The translations under genes were made by a program, and so were the position numbers. A DNA stretch of 53,447 bases, taken from contig JAKLDO010000008.1 of the NCBI GenBank assembly GCA_022703485.1, positions 1 to 53,447 of the forward strand. The letters are read 5' to 3'. Below, in pieces: positions 9,613 to 17,929 of the stretch; the first letter of the stretch is position 1, and the number at the start of each line of letters is the position of its first letter. The DNA comes from a bacterium. GTDB taxonomy: Bacteria > UBP6 > UBA1177. Below the pieces are notes generated by a model, which searched no databases, had not been told where the DNA came from, and saw nothing but the letters and a program-made list of their open reading frames with translations.

Positions 9613-9926
9613 TGTACAAGTTCATGCTGATGACAGTCACAATACTCGCGGCGAACCTGATGTCGGGGTTTATTTCAACTGCGATACTCCGCTATTACAA
9701 ACTGAACTTTTCTCCAAAAATTGCGACCATGATAGGAATGGCAGTGCTTGTTCTCTTTCTCTATCCCCTTTTCCGGTACCTCAACAGCTGGATGAACACC
9801 CTTTCAAAAAAGCTCATGAAGACCGGAAAAAAGCTGATAGGTCCTAAAATCGGCGCCCTTATAATGTTCACGATCATTCTCACCATCCTCTATTTCGGCT
9901 ATCTCAAGCTGTGGTTTTCCAACTAA
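9612..9926 (+). CDS. Small three-helix membrane protein
   Basis: 104 residues with hydrophobic segments at about 4-24, 38-57 and 80-100, separated by short basic loops (KKLMKTGKKL). I recognise no family. The start overlaps the last base of the AraC-type regulator gene, so it is co-translated and may be a partner or anti-sensor for that regulator (inference). Confidence 0.75.
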   Translation: MYKFMLMTVTILAANLMSGFISTAILRYYKLNFSPKIATMIGMAVLVLFLYPLFRYLNSWMNTLSKKLMKTGKKLIGPKIGALIMFTIILTILYFGYLKLWFSN

Positions 9927-9942
9927 ATATTTTAATCAGCAT

Positions 9943-9970
9943 TTGACATTTTAAATTTCTATGTTAAATT
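9943..9970 (+). promoter_or_regulatory. Promoter of DUF1016 nuclease gene 1
   Basis: A perfect TTGACA (9943-9948), a 16-base spacer and TAAATT (9965-9970) preceded by TGT, which forms an extended -10. Transcription would start near 9977, downstream of the ATG at 9961, which supports the ATG at 10000 as the true start. Confidence 0.55.
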
Positions 9971-9999
9971 GTCGGCTGGGAAATTACAGAGAAGTTGTT

Positions 10000-11106
10000 A
10001 TGCAAAAAAAACATCTACAATATACTGAAGCAATAAAAGTCATAAAAAATGCCATCCTGCAAAGCCGCTACAAAATAGCAGTTCTTGCAAACAGAGAGCT
10101 CCTTTCACTATATTTCGGAATAGGTGAATACATTTCGATGAACACCAGAAATAGATTCTGGGGTACTGGTGCGATTGAAGAGATCTCTGAAAAATTGCAA
10201 AAGGAGTTGCCTGGATTAAGGGGATTTTCTGCCACAAACTTAAAGAATATGCGACTGTTTTTTGAGGAGTGGCACAATATAATTACAAATCGGCAACCAT
10301 CAACTGCCGATTTTCTCACCGATGAGAATCAGGAGATTACAATTCGGCAGTTATCAACTGCCGAATTAACAGAAACACAAAAAGAAGAATTCCTTTCAGT
10401 AAGTTTTACACATCATCGGGAAATTATAAGATCCTGCAATACTTTAGAAAAACGCCTTTTTTACATTAAATACTCCGCAAAAGAATTCTGGAGTATTGAA
10501 AAGTTGAAGTCTCAATTGAAAAGCCATTTCTTTGACCGGCAAGGCAAAATAATTAACAATTTTACAAACACTCTTTCTGAGCATGATTTTCGTGACAGAG
10601 CATTACGCTCTTTCAAAGATGAATATCTATTGGATTTTGTTAATCTTAAAGATCCGGATGAGGAAAATGAACGGGTTTTTGAAAAGGAAATTGTTCAAAA
10701 TGTCAAAAAATTTATTATGACTCTCGGTGCTGATTTCTGTTTTATAGGAAATCAATTCCGTCTGGTGGTAAATGAGGAAGAGTTTTTCATTGATTTATTG
10801 TTTTTTAATCGCAGTCTCCGGTGCCTTGTTGCTATTGAATTAAAAAACGGGAAATTCAAACCTGAATACTTTGGAAAAATGAACTTTTATCTCTCAGCTC
10901 TGGATGAATATTTCAAACAAGATCATGAAAATCCTTCAATAGGAATTATACTTTGCAAGGAAAAGGTCAATAAGATCGTGGAATTTTCTTTTCGTGATTT
11001 GAAAAAACCCATGGGAGTTGCAACATATAAAACCGCTTCTGAACTTCCTGCCGAATACAAAAATATTTTACCTGATGCAGAATCTTTTAGAAAATTAATG
11101 AATTAA
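10000..11106 (+). CDS. DUF1016 / YhcG-type PDDEXK nuclease 1
   Basis: 368 residues. The N-terminal half matches the DUF1016 N-terminal domain (NRELLSLYFGIGEYIS, LRGFSATNLKNMRLF). The C-terminal half is a PDDEXK nuclease-like domain with EEFFIDLLFF and the VAIELKNGKF core supplying the Asp and Glu-x-Lys residues. Family members are predicted nucleases often carried by mobile or defence islands; the target is unknown. I chose ATG 10000 because AGAGAAG lies upstream and because the promoter -10 overlaps the earlier ATG. Between the two domains a variable region carries two copies of a TNRQPSTADF-like peptide encoded by DNA palindromes. A paralogue lies at 20013-21044. No obvious methylase or partner is adjacent. 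Confidence 0.9.
   Translation: MQKKHLQYTEAIKVIKNAILQSRYKIAVLANRELLSLYFGIGEYISMNTRNRFWGTGAIEEISEKLQKELPGLRGFSATNLKNMRLFFEEWHNIITNRQPSTADFLTDENQEITIRQLSTAELTETQKEEFLSVSFTHHREIIRSCNTLEKRLFYIKYSAKEFWSIEKLKSQLKSHFFDRQGKIINNFTNTLSEHDFRDRALRSFKDEYLLDFVNLKDPDEENERVFEKEIVQNVKKFIMTLGADFCFIGNQFRLVVNEEEFFIDLLFFNRSLRCLVAIELKNGKFKPEYFGKMNFYLSALDEYFKQDHENPSIGIILCKEKVNKIVEFSFRDLKKPMGVATYKTASELPAEYKNILPDAESFRKLMN
10282..10367. repeat. Two palindromes in a 54-bp direct repeat within DUF1016 gene 1
   Basis: Palindrome 1 (10288-10312) has 8-bp arms AATCGGCA/TGCCGATT around a 9-base loop. Palindrome 2 (10341-10367) has 12-bp arms AATTCGGCAGTT/AACTGCCGAATT around a 3-base loop. Both follow ATTACA and repeat with a 54-bp (18-codon) period, so they add in-frame copies of an Arg-Gln-x-Ser-Thr-Ala-(Asp/Glu) peptide. 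Confidence 0.9.
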
Positions 11107-11305
11107 ATCTCTTCATTTTCATTTTTTTCCAACTGAGGACCTTTTCTGAGTATTTATTTCCAACCGCATTGGTCAATGATTCCGGTATGTTTTAGAAAGT
11201 CGAACCTCTGAATTCAACAAATAAGTCCTTATACCGCTAAAAGACGAATTTATTTAGTTGTCTAATAATATTTTTCTGTAAGTTCTTTAATTTTTGGAGG
11301 TGACT

Positions 11306-12829
11306 ATGAGACTGTCAGGCTTTTTTACGATCCTTTTTCTGCTTTGTGCATTTTTCCTTTCCGGCTGTATCACCGACGAGACCGGAGAAACCGTTGATGA
11401 CGCGAACATCACTGCCGATGAAAACAGCTCAACTGATGAAAATAACGAATCTTTATGCGGCAACTCGATAGTCGATAACGGTGAACTTTGTGACGGCGGA
11501 GCTAAGGAATGTTCCGAAATAGATGCAAAATATTCAGGCGGAATAGCCGTATGCAATGACAAGTGCGACACATGGGTCCTTACAGACTGCAAAACGGATA
11601 CCGGAAACACTGCAAACACAGGTGATACGGGTGATACTGGCGATACAGGCGACTCAGGAGATACAGGAGACACAGGAGCAGGATCGTTTGACAAGAACGC
11701 CCCCGGAATATGGGTGGACCCTGAAACATTCCTGATCTGGGAAAATCCGATGGGAAACAAAGGTGCAGGCGGTCTCGGACCTAAACAGGCTGATGCCGTG
11801 AAATACTGTGACAACCTCATCCTTGCCGGAGCGACAGACTGGAGACTTCCCACCATCAGCGAGCTGAGAACTATCGCAAGAGGTGTAAGCACTGTCATGA
11901 CCGGCGGAAAATGCCCCACCACAGACACTTGCACCGATCAGGGCACTTGCAATAAAGATAAAGATAATACAAAGGGTTACGGCAATTCATGTCTCGGCTG
12001 TTATGCCCTTGACGAAACAAAATACGATCCTTCTTTTGCATATCTCACGGAAGATGACTGCAAGCTCACTGAAAGACAGCTCAATAATGAAGAATGCTAC
12101 ATAGTTCCCATCCTTCACGGACCTTGCAACGGAACATGGTCAAGCACTCCCAATACAAGCGCTACAGGCACAATGGCTAAAGCTTTCTGGTATCTTAATT
12201 TCAAAGGCGGTCTCATAAACAGCGATGCCGATTCATTAAGCGGAGCGAACTGGGTGAGATGTGTGAGATCAGGAACCGCGCAAGATGTGCCCGAAACCGA
12301 TTATGTACCCGAAAATCCTTATGGAGACTGCTATTTTGACAGTGAGTGCGAAGAAGGAAAATGGTGTGAGAACAATAACTGCGTACTGATCCCGGCTGCA
12401 ACTTTTGTTGATACGACAGGTTTGGAATGGCAGGCTGGACAAGTCGAAACGAACACCTGGCAGGGTGCATTGGATTATTGCGAAGCTCTTGATTTTGCAG
12501 GGTTTTCAGACTGGCGGCTTCCGGATATCGATGAACTTAAATCGCTCGTTAAAGGGTGTGCAAAAACCGCATCATGCACCGTAACTTCAGACTGCACCGG
12601 ATATACCGCCTGCAACGGAGGGAGCAGTGACTGCAAGACAGCTTGTGCAAGCGGAAATTATCTTCCAGCAGAAGTCGGTCAGCAGAATTCGATGTACTGG
12701 ACAAGCAATGAAGAAGCTCAGGCGACCACAAACGCATGGCTTGTAAGTTTCTCGACAGGATCTGTCAGCTACATGAAAAAAACCTGGGACAACCAGCTTG
12801 CCAGATGTGTCAGAGGCACAATGAATTAA
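11306..12829 (+). CDS. Lipoprotein with two DUF1566 (Lcl C-terminal) domains
   Basis: 507 residues. The signal segment ends in the lipobox LSGC near residue 20. A Cys-containing motif (CGNSIVDNGELCDGG) resembles the myxobacterial DUF4215 repeat. A Thr-Gly-Asp linker covers about residues 105-125. Two DUF1566 domains follow; each has the DWRLPTISEL/DWRLPDIDEL signature, and the second ends SMYWTSNEE then LARCVRG, the usual closing of this domain. DUF1566 proteins are secreted and mostly of unknown role, perhaps adhesive. The ATG at 11306 has GGAGG upstream. The gene converges on cvpA and the two ends overlap by 4 bases. Confidence 0.9.
   Translation: MRLSGFFTILFLLCAFFLSGCITDETGETVDDANITADENSSTDENNESLCGNSIVDNGELCDGGAKECSEIDAKYSGGIAVCNDKCDTWVLTDCKTDTGNTANTGDTGDTGDTGDSGDTGDTGAGSFDKNAPGIWVDPETFLIWENPMGNKGAGGLGPKQADAVKYCDNLILAGATDWRLPTISELRTIARGVSTVMTGGKCPTTDTCTDQGTCNKDKDNTKGYGNSCLGCYALDETKYDPSFAYLTEDDCKLTERQLNNEECYIVPILHGPCNGTWSSTPNTSATGTMAKAFWYLNFKGGLINSDADSLSGANWVRCVRSGTAQDVPETDYVPENPYGDCYFDSECEEGKWCENNNCVLIPAATFVDTTGLEWQAGQVETNTWQGALDYCEALDFAGFSDWRLPDIDELKSLVKGCAKTASCTVTSDCTGYTACNGGSSDCKTACASGNYLPAEVGQQNSMYWTSNEEAQATTNAWLVSFSTGSVSYMKKTWDNQLARCVRGTMN
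11618..11680. repeat. 9-bp Thr-Gly-Asp tandem repeat
   Basis: Seven degenerate 9-bp units encoding (T/S)GD repeats in the lipoprotein linker. The unit length keeps the frame, so repeat number can change the distance between lipid anchor and DUF1566 domains. Confidence 0.9.
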
Positions 12830-13296
12830 AAGAAAAAGAACCCCGTCTTATCGAGAATGCTCCTCACTACACTGTAGAAAAGTGAATCATATGCCGATTC
12901 CCTGAACTCGACAAAAATGCCCCTTTTCAATAGTGCTTCAAAAATGAATATCATTACTATCAGGATAAGAATTCCCCTTAAAAATCCGAAAATTACACCG
13001 AGAATTTTGTTAAGTCCGCCGGTAAGACCCTCTTTTTCCGTGATAAGCCCTTTAAGGGAAAAATAGAGTATCTGATACAAAACTGCATAAACAATGAGAA
13101 AACATATTATAAAAAATCCGGTATAACTGCCCCTGCCCGATATCTGTTGCATGGCAGACTGAAGTGACGGGACATTAAAAAGGAGAAAAACCGCAATAAA
13201 AACAACAAATTTCAGTATTTCACGAAATCCGCCCGCAAGATAACCGGCAATTACTGTCAGAAGGAGAAAGACCGCAAAAATAATGTCAACTATCAT
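12826..13296 (-). CDS. cvpA: CvpA-family membrane protein
   Basis: 156 residues with four hydrophobic helices, matching the CvpA (colicin V production) family: an N-terminal VDIIFAVFLLLTVIAGYLAGGFREILK and a later GGLNKILGVIFGFLRGILI segment that is typical. CvpA proteins affect envelope homeostasis; the mechanism is not settled. An AAGGTGG site precedes the ATG. It lies 8 bases after the ZIP transporter gene and is probably co-transcribed with it. Confidence 0.85.
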   Translation of the reverse strand: MIVDIIFAVFLLLTVIAGYLAGGFREILKFVVFIAVFLLFNVPSLQSAMQQISGRGSYTGFFIICFLIVYAVLYQILYFSLKGLITEKEGLTGGLNKILGVIFGFLRGILILIVMIFIFEALLKRGIFVEFRESAYDSLFYSVVRSILDKTGFFFF

Positions 13297-13304
13297 GTTC
13301 CACC

Positions 13305-14117
13305 TTATCCTAAAGCTACATCAAGTATCATCATCACCGCAAAACCGAGCATTGTCGCCATTGTTGAAGTATCAATATTTGAAGGATCTTTCTGCGATTC
13401 CGGGATCAGTTCCTCAACAACGACAAATATCATTGCTCCCGCTGCGAAACATAGTGCAAACGGCAGAAATCCCTGCATATAAATTACAAACAGGGCTCCG
13501 GCAACACCTGCAATAGGTTCGACCATTCCTGAATACTGCCCGATCATAAAACTTTTCCACGAGCTCATGCCGTCCCGTTTCAAAGGAAAAGAAACAGCGG
13601 CACCTTCAGGAAAGTTCTGGATACCGATACCTATGGCAAGTGCGATCGCGGAACCGATCGAGGCAGACGGGATCCCTGCCGCCACAGCACCGAAAGCCAC
13701 ACCCACCGCAAGACCTTCAGGAATATTGTGGAGCGTTATTGCAACTACAAGCAGAGTACTTCTTTTCATTGAAGATTTAGGACCGTCAGTATGGGTAAGA
13801 TCAGTTCCGGGATGAATGTGGGGAAGGAGCTTGTCCGCAAGTCTCAGAGCTATTCCGCCGCTGAGGAACCCTGCCGCGGCAAGAAGCCATGCGTTCATTC
13901 CCATATTTTCAGCGAGCTCTATGCCCGGAGCGAGAAGAGACCAGAAACTTGCCGCTATCATCACTCCGGCCGCAAAACCGAGCATCGCGTCAAGAGTCTT
14001 CTTGTTCAGGCTTTTTGAAGCGAACACTGTCGCCGCACCGGTCGCAGTGAGACCCCATGTGAAAAGTGTCGCCAGAAAAGCCTGAAATACCGGATTTATC
14101 TGTAAAAACCACTCCAT
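13305..14117 (-). CDS. ZIP-family divalent metal transporter
   Basis: 270 residues with about eight hydrophobic helices. The two ZIP signature metal-binding helices are present: HNIPEGLAVGVAFG and IQNFPEGAAVSFPL. A His-containing loop (LLPHIHPGTDLTHTDG) lies between helices, as in ZupT/GufA-like importers of zinc, iron or manganese. The ATG at 14117 sits 9 bases after GGAGG; an in-frame GTG two codons earlier is too close to that site. It has its own promoter at 14148-14176 and heads a two-gene unit with cvpA. Confidence 0.93.
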   Translation of the reverse strand: MEWFLQINPVFQAFLATLFTWGLTATGAATVFASKSLNKKTLDAMLGFAAGVMIAASFWSLLAPGIELAENMGMNAWLLAAAGFLSGGIALRLADKLLPHIHPGTDLTHTDGPKSSMKRSTLLVVAITLHNIPEGLAVGVAFGAVAAGIPSASIGSAIALAIGIGIQNFPEGAAVSFPLKRDGMSSWKSFMIGQYSGMVEPIAGVAGALFVIYMQGFLPFALCFAAGAMIFVVVEELIPESQKDPSNIDTSTMATMLGFAVMMILDVALG

Positions 14118-14147
14118 GATCACAAACCTCCGCAGAAATTTTTACTG

Positions 14148-14176
14148 ATGATAACATTTCATAGGATTTTTATCAA
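14148..14176 (-). promoter_or_regulatory. Promoter of ZIP transporter-cvpA unit
   Basis: On the minus strand TTGATA (14176-14171), a 17-base spacer and TATCAT (14153-14148) preceded by TGT, which makes an extended -10. Both hexamers match 5/6. Confidence 0.6.
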
Positions 14177-14204
14177 CTGGATGTGAAAATGTAAGATATT
14201 GAAC

Positions 14205-14741
14205 CTAAACGAGGCTCATTCCGAGTTTGATCGCTTCTTCGTTGATCGGGATCATATTGTGATGACGGGCGGGAAGTGTGTCTTTGAGTGCAAGAATGAG
14301 AGATTCCGGCTTCACCATCGGATTAGCCTTGAGAAGAGCGCCCAGAGTTATCATGTTCATAACCTGTGTGTTCTTGATCTTGTTTGTGGCAAGTTCAATT
14401 GCAGGAATTGCAAAAACTCTTATATCTTTTCTTGTCGGAGCTTCCTTTATCGTGGAACTTTCCCATATAAGTATTCCGCCGGGTTTCACTTTTGACTCGA
14501 AAAGTTTAAGTGAAGGAAGATTAAAAACGACTGCCACATCGTAAGCCTGAACTATCGGGCTTGAGATCGGAGAATCGCTGATGTTCACCATGCAGTTAGC
14601 CGTTCCGCCTCTCATTTCAGGTCCGTATGAAGGCATCCAGCTCACTTCCTTACCCTCTTTCATTGCGGCATAGGCAAGAAGTTTGCCCATCGAAAGAACG
14701 CCCTGTCCACCGAATCCTGCAAAAATCATTTCAGCAAGCAT
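14205..14741 (-). CDS. 2-oxoacid:ferredoxin oxidoreductase, gamma subunit
   Basis: 178 residues of the PorG/KorC family: AGFGGQGVLSMGKLLAYAA at the N-terminus, then PSYGPEMRGGTANC. It completes the coenzyme-A-dependent oxidative decarboxylase encoded upstream, which converts a 2-oxoacid and CoA to acyl-CoA and CO2 with ferredoxin as electron acceptor. The ATG at 14741 follows GGGAGG; the open frame extends upstream into the beta-subunit gene, but the conserved domain starts here. Last gene of the operon. Confidence 0.93.
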   Translation of the reverse strand: MLAEMIFAGFGGQGVLSMGKLLAYAAMKEGKEVSWMPSYGPEMRGGTANCMVNISDSPISSPIVQAYDVAVVFNLPSLKLFESKVKPGGILIWESSTIKEAPTRKDIRVFAIPAIELATNKIKNTQVMNMITLGALLKANPMVKPESLILALKDTLPARHHNMIPINEEAIKLGMSLV

Positions 14742-14757
14742 ATCTTTCCTCCCTTGA

Positions 14758-15519
14758 TTAGTTCTGTTCAGCCGTGACATCTTTCTTGACGCCGAGCGGA
14801 TAATACTGAAGCATGTTGTCTTTAACGAAATCGAGCGTCTTGACTGGAGCTGTCTTCCATCCTGACGGACAGTTGGAAACCACTTCAAGGAATGTCATGC
14901 CCAGTTTCTTCTGCTGGATCTCAAAGCACTTTCTTACGGACTTCTTTGCTTTTCTTACATTTGCAGGAGTATCGAGAACAACTCTTTCGCAGTATGCGAC
15001 ACCCGGAAGCTGACTGACGATCTCAGCCATCTTAAGCGGATAACCGACATGTTTCGGGTCTCTTCCGTACGGGCTTGTTGTGGTCTTCTGACCTTCAAGG
15101 GTGGTAGGCGCCATCTGACCGCCGGTCATTCCGTAAATAGCGTTATTTACGAAAAATATGGAGAATTTCTCGCCGCGGTTGCAGGCGTGAAGAGTTTCAG
15201 CCGTTCCGATAGCGGCGAGATCACCGTCTCCCTGGTATGTGAAAACGAATTTTTCAGGAAGCGTTCTTTTTATACCGGTTGCAACAGCGCATGCTCTTCC
15301 GTGAGCCGCCTGCTGGAAATCGATATCCATATAATCATAAGCGAAAACCGAGCATCCGACAGGGCTTACGCCGATAATGTCGTTCTGAATGCCCATCTCT
15401 TCTACGACTTCCATGATAAGCTTGTGAAGCGTTGAATGGAAACAGCCGGGACAGTAATGCATTCTTGTGTCAAGAAGAGTAGCCGGCCTCTTATAAACTA
15501 ATTCATATCCTTCTTTCAT
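14758..15519 (-). CDS. 2-oxoacid:ferredoxin oxidoreductase, beta (TPP) subunit
   Basis: 253 residues of the thiamine-diphosphate-binding subunit. It contains YCPGCFHSTLH at the start, GDGDLAAIGTAETLHACNR (Mg/TPP motif, GDGD) and NNAIYGMTGGQMAPTT. The four-gene order delta-alpha-beta-gamma with short gaps fits the VorB-type anaerobic oxidoreductases of delta-proteobacteria-like organisms. AAGGGG precedes the ATG. Substrate (branched-chain 2-oxoacid or 2-oxoglutarate) cannot be fixed from sequence alone. Confidence 0.93.
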   Translation of the reverse strand: MKEGYELVYKRPATLLDTRMHYCPGCFHSTLHKLIMEVVEEMGIQNDIIGVSPVGCSVFAYDYMDIDFQQAAHGRACAVATGIKRTLPEKFVFTYQGDGDLAAIGTAETLHACNRGEKFSIFFVNNAIYGMTGGQMAPTTLEGQKTTTSPYGRDPKHVGYPLKMAEIVSQLPGVAYCERVVLDTPANVRKAKKSVRKCFEIQQKKLGMTFLEVVSNCPSGWKTAPVKTLDFVKDNMLQYYPLGVKKDVTAEQN

Positions 15520-15530
15520 TTTTATCCCCC

Positions 15531-16613
15531 TTACATTTTCTTTTTGATCTGGTCAAGTATCTCTTCAGCCGTAGCAAGAATGCCGCCTGTTCTTCCGTAG
15601 AAATGAACAGGTTTTCTGCCGTTAACCACAAGTTTCACATCTTCAACCATCTGGCCTACGCTCATTTCAATGGTCATGAACATCTTTACATTCGGTTTTG
15701 ATGCAAGTTCATCGATCTTCTTTGACGGGAAAGGCCACAGTGTAATGGGCCTGAGAAGTCCGACTTTAAGCCCCTGCTCTCTTGCGAGATCTACAACTTT
15801 TTTGCAGATACGGCTTGAAAGACCGTAAGCGCTTACGATTATGTCGGCATCATCAAGGTGATAAGCCTCATAACGCACTTCGGAATCAACTATCTTTGCA
15901 TATTTTGCCTGAAGTTCGTTATTTTTTCTTTCCATTTCATCAGATTTTATGTTGAGCGAAGTAAGGAGATTCTTTCTTCTTCCGCCGTTCTTTCCGTTTG
16001 TAGCCCACGGCTTTTCAGCTCTCATATCCTCAGCGCTCCTGAATTTATAAGGTTCAGGGAGCTCTATCTTCTCCATCATCTGTCCGATCGCACCGTCAGT
16101 AAGGATCAGAACCGGATTGCACCATTTATCTGCAAGGTCGAAAGCCATGACAGTGTGGTCCACCATCTCCTGGACTGAATTTGGAGCGAGAACGATGAGC
16201 CTGTAGTCTCCGTGTCCGCCGCCTTTCACAGCCTGGAAATAATCACCCTGGCTCGGCTGAATGGTTCCGAGACCGGGACCGCCGCGCTGAACATTTACGA
16301 AAACTGCCGGGATCTCGGCACATGCGATATATGAAACAGCTTCCTGCATCAATGAATAACCCGGGGACGATGTTGTTGTCATGACCCTTGCACCTGCTCC
16401 GCCCGCTCCGTAAAGCATGTTAGCCGCTGCAACTTCGCTTTCCGCCTGAAGAACACACACCTGCGGATGGTTCGGCATTTCACGGGAAAGATATTCCACA
16501 ACCTCAGACTGCGGAGTGATGGGATATCCGAAATATCCGGTCATACCGGCCCTTAATGCGGCCTCGGCAAGAGCCTCATTCCCTTTCATGAACGCTATCT
16601 TCTTGTTGGACAC
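15531..16613 (-). CDS. vorB: 2-oxoacid:ferredoxin oxidoreductase, alpha subunit (VorB-like)
   Basis: 360 residues. FMKGNEALAEAALRAG, YFGYPITPQSEVVEYLS and QRGGPGLGTIQPSQGDYFQAVKGGG (read in parts) are characteristic of subunits annotated as 3-methyl-2-oxobutanoate dehydrogenase VorB. The C-terminal part carries the transketolase-like domain (LRPITLWPFP). The start codon is GTG, 4 bases after GGAGGC. It pairs with the beta subunit 11 bases downstream. A role in amino-acid fermentation or acyl-CoA synthesis is likely; the KorA (2-oxoglutarate) alternative remains. Confidence 0.92.
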   Translation of the reverse strand: MSNKKIAFMKGNEALAEAALRAGMTGYFGYPITPQSEVVEYLSREMPNHPQVCVLQAESEVAAANMLYGAGGAGARVMTTTSSPGYSLMQEAVSYIACAEIPAVFVNVQRGGPGLGTIQPSQGDYFQAVKGGGHGDYRLIVLAPNSVQEMVDHTVMAFDLADKWCNPVLILTDGAIGQMMEKIELPEPYKFRSAEDMRAEKPWATNGKNGGRRKNLLTSLNIKSDEMERKNNELQAKYAKIVDSEVRYEAYHLDDADIIVSAYGLSSRICKKVVDLAREQGLKVGLLRPITLWPFPSKKIDELASKPNVKMFMTIEMSVGQMVEDVKLVVNGRKPVHFYGRTGGILATAEEILDQIKKKM

Positions 16614-16636
16614 TTTAGCCTCCTTCTGAATATTGA

Positions 16637-16858
16637 TTACTTCTTTTTATAAACAGTTATCGCCGCATCAGGACAGATTATGGCGCAATTCGCGCAACCT
16701 ATGCACTTTTCAGGTTCCGCAAGATAGGAATAATGAAGACCGAATGAATTGGTATCGTCCATTTTCAGAGCCAGACACTTAACAGGACAGTAGTGAACGC
16801 ACAGACCGCAGCCTTTGCATCCCTCTACTGAAATCTCAACAAAACCTTTAGCTGCCAT
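16637..16858 (-). CDS. Ferredoxin-like delta subunit, 2x[4Fe-4S]
   Basis: 73 residues with two cluster motifs, CKGCGLCVHYCP and CIGCANCAIICP, each followed by one residue set that would bind a [4Fe-4S] cluster. It passes electrons from the TPP enzyme to ferredoxin. The ATG at 16858 follows GGAGG by 5 bases; an in-frame TTG four codons upstream overlaps that site. First gene of the oxidoreductase operon. Confidence 0.95.
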   Translation of the reverse strand: MAAKGFVEISVEGCKGCGLCVHYCPVKCLALKMDDTNSFGLHYSYLAEPEKCIGCANCAIICPDAAITVYKKK

Positions 16859-16900
16859 TTCTTCCTCCAAAGTTAAAGTGAAATAACGAAAGCACAGAGG

Positions 16901-16929
16901 AATGTATCACCAAGAGAACTAAAAATCAA
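16901..16929 (-). promoter_or_regulatory. Possible promoter of oxidoreductase operon
   Basis: Minus-strand TTGATT (16929-16924), 17-base spacer, TACATT (16906-16901); each 4/6 to consensus, about 43 bases before the ferredoxin-subunit ATG. Confidence 0.35.
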
Positions 16930-17018
16930 GTGGAAAAACGATGTTATTAACTTTTGTTGCTAATCACAAAGGTTCAATTATTACAGAATGTTACTGTGAT
17001 TTCCAAAGATGGGGTGTT

Positions 17019-17759
17019 TTATTTTTTCTGAGCCGGAGCCTTTTCAAAAGAGATAAGTTCGACTTCAAAAATGAGAGTTTCGCCCGGACCTATGTTCTGA
17101 CTGCCGTAATCGCCGTATGCAAGGTCTGACGGGATGTAGAATGTGTATTTTGCGCCTTTGTTCATGAGCTGAACGCCTTCTGTCCATCCTTTGATGACCC
17201 TGTTAAGAGGGAATTTGGCGGTTTCATTTCTCTTGTATGAACTGTCGAACTCTGTTCCGTCAAGAAGCGTGCCTTTGTAATGAACTTCAACGACATCTTC
17301 AGCTTTTGGATTGGGACCTGTTCCTTCCTTTTCAACTTTGTACTGAAGACCTGACGCTGTAACTTTCACGCCGGGCTTAGACTTGTTCTCTTCAAGGAAC
17401 TTGAGACCTTTGACCTTGTTGTCTGTCGACTTCTTTGTCATCTCTTCCTGCATCTTCTTCATCATTTCGTTCTGAAGCTCTGTGAGAGCGGCCATCTTTT
17501 CTTCGTCAGTAAGAAGAGCGGCAGCGGCTTCACCGAGACCCGCCTTGAAACCTTCCATGAAAGCTTTGTTATCAAGGTCGAGACCTCTTGATTTGAAATT
17601 TGTAGAAACGTCCAGACCGAGAGCATAGCTCTGCTTTACTTTTGCATTTGCATCAAGGTCGGCCTTTGTCATAGCCTTTTCCTCTGCTTTCTGCATTTTC
17701 TGGCATGAAAACACTGAAGCTGCAACGATAAGGATGACAACTGTCATTAATTTTTTCAT
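17019..17759 (-). CDS. FKBP-type peptidyl-prolyl isomerase, Mip-like lipoprotein
   Basis: 246 residues. Signal segment with lipobox VFSC, then an FKBP_N-type helical dimerisation region (residues ~30-130, Lys/Glu/Met-rich, containing SYALGLDVSTNFKSRGLD) and a C-terminal FKBP domain (VEVHYKGTLLDGTEFDSSY, VIKGWTEGVQLM, YTFYIPSDLAYGDYG). It should catalyse prolyl cis-trans isomerisation of exported proteins in the periplasm. The ATG at 17759 follows GGAGAT by 4 bases. Divergent from the MFS transporter. Confidence 0.95.
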   Translation of the reverse strand: MKKLMTVVILIVAASVFSCQKMQKAEEKAMTKADLDANAKVKQSYALGLDVSTNFKSRGLDLDNKAFMEGFKAGLGEAAAALLTDEEKMAALTELQNEMMKKMQEEMTKKSTDNKVKGLKFLEENKSKPGVKVTASGLQYKVEKEGTGPNPKAEDVVEVHYKGTLLDGTEFDSSYKRNETAKFPLNRVIKGWTEGVQLMNKGAKYTFYIPSDLAYGDYGSQNIGPGETLIFEVELISFEKAPAQKK

Positions 17760-17929
17760 AATTATCTCCAAAAAACATTAAAAAAAAGACGGAAGACATT
17801 ATCAAAACACTTTCCGGAAAGCAAAATTATTTTTACCTGCAGAAAAGCCGTTCCTTTTTTTATTTGTTTTTGTTTGACTTATAAAATGTTTTTTAGGAAA
17901 CTTGTCAGACTTTTTTTTGGAGGTTTTTA

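Noticed and set aside
11618..11680. Short regular repeats as a CRISPR array
   Set aside because: Units are 9 bp, contiguous and coding; no spacers and no cas genes.
11287..11934. Long open frame antisense to the DUF1566 lipoprotein
   Set aside because: Pro/Val/Ser-rich translation caused by the Thr-Gly-Asp repeats; no domain and no start signal.
16962..17001. AATCACA/TGTGATT inverted repeat between the ferredoxin-subunit and FKBP genes
   Set aside because: Seven-base arms with a 26-base loop and no T-run; too weak for a terminator, and not clearly an operator.
17860..17929. TTGACT and TATAAA before the MFS transporter as a promoter
   Set aside because: The two hexamers are adjacent and cannot form one promoter; no partner at 16-18 bases fits well.
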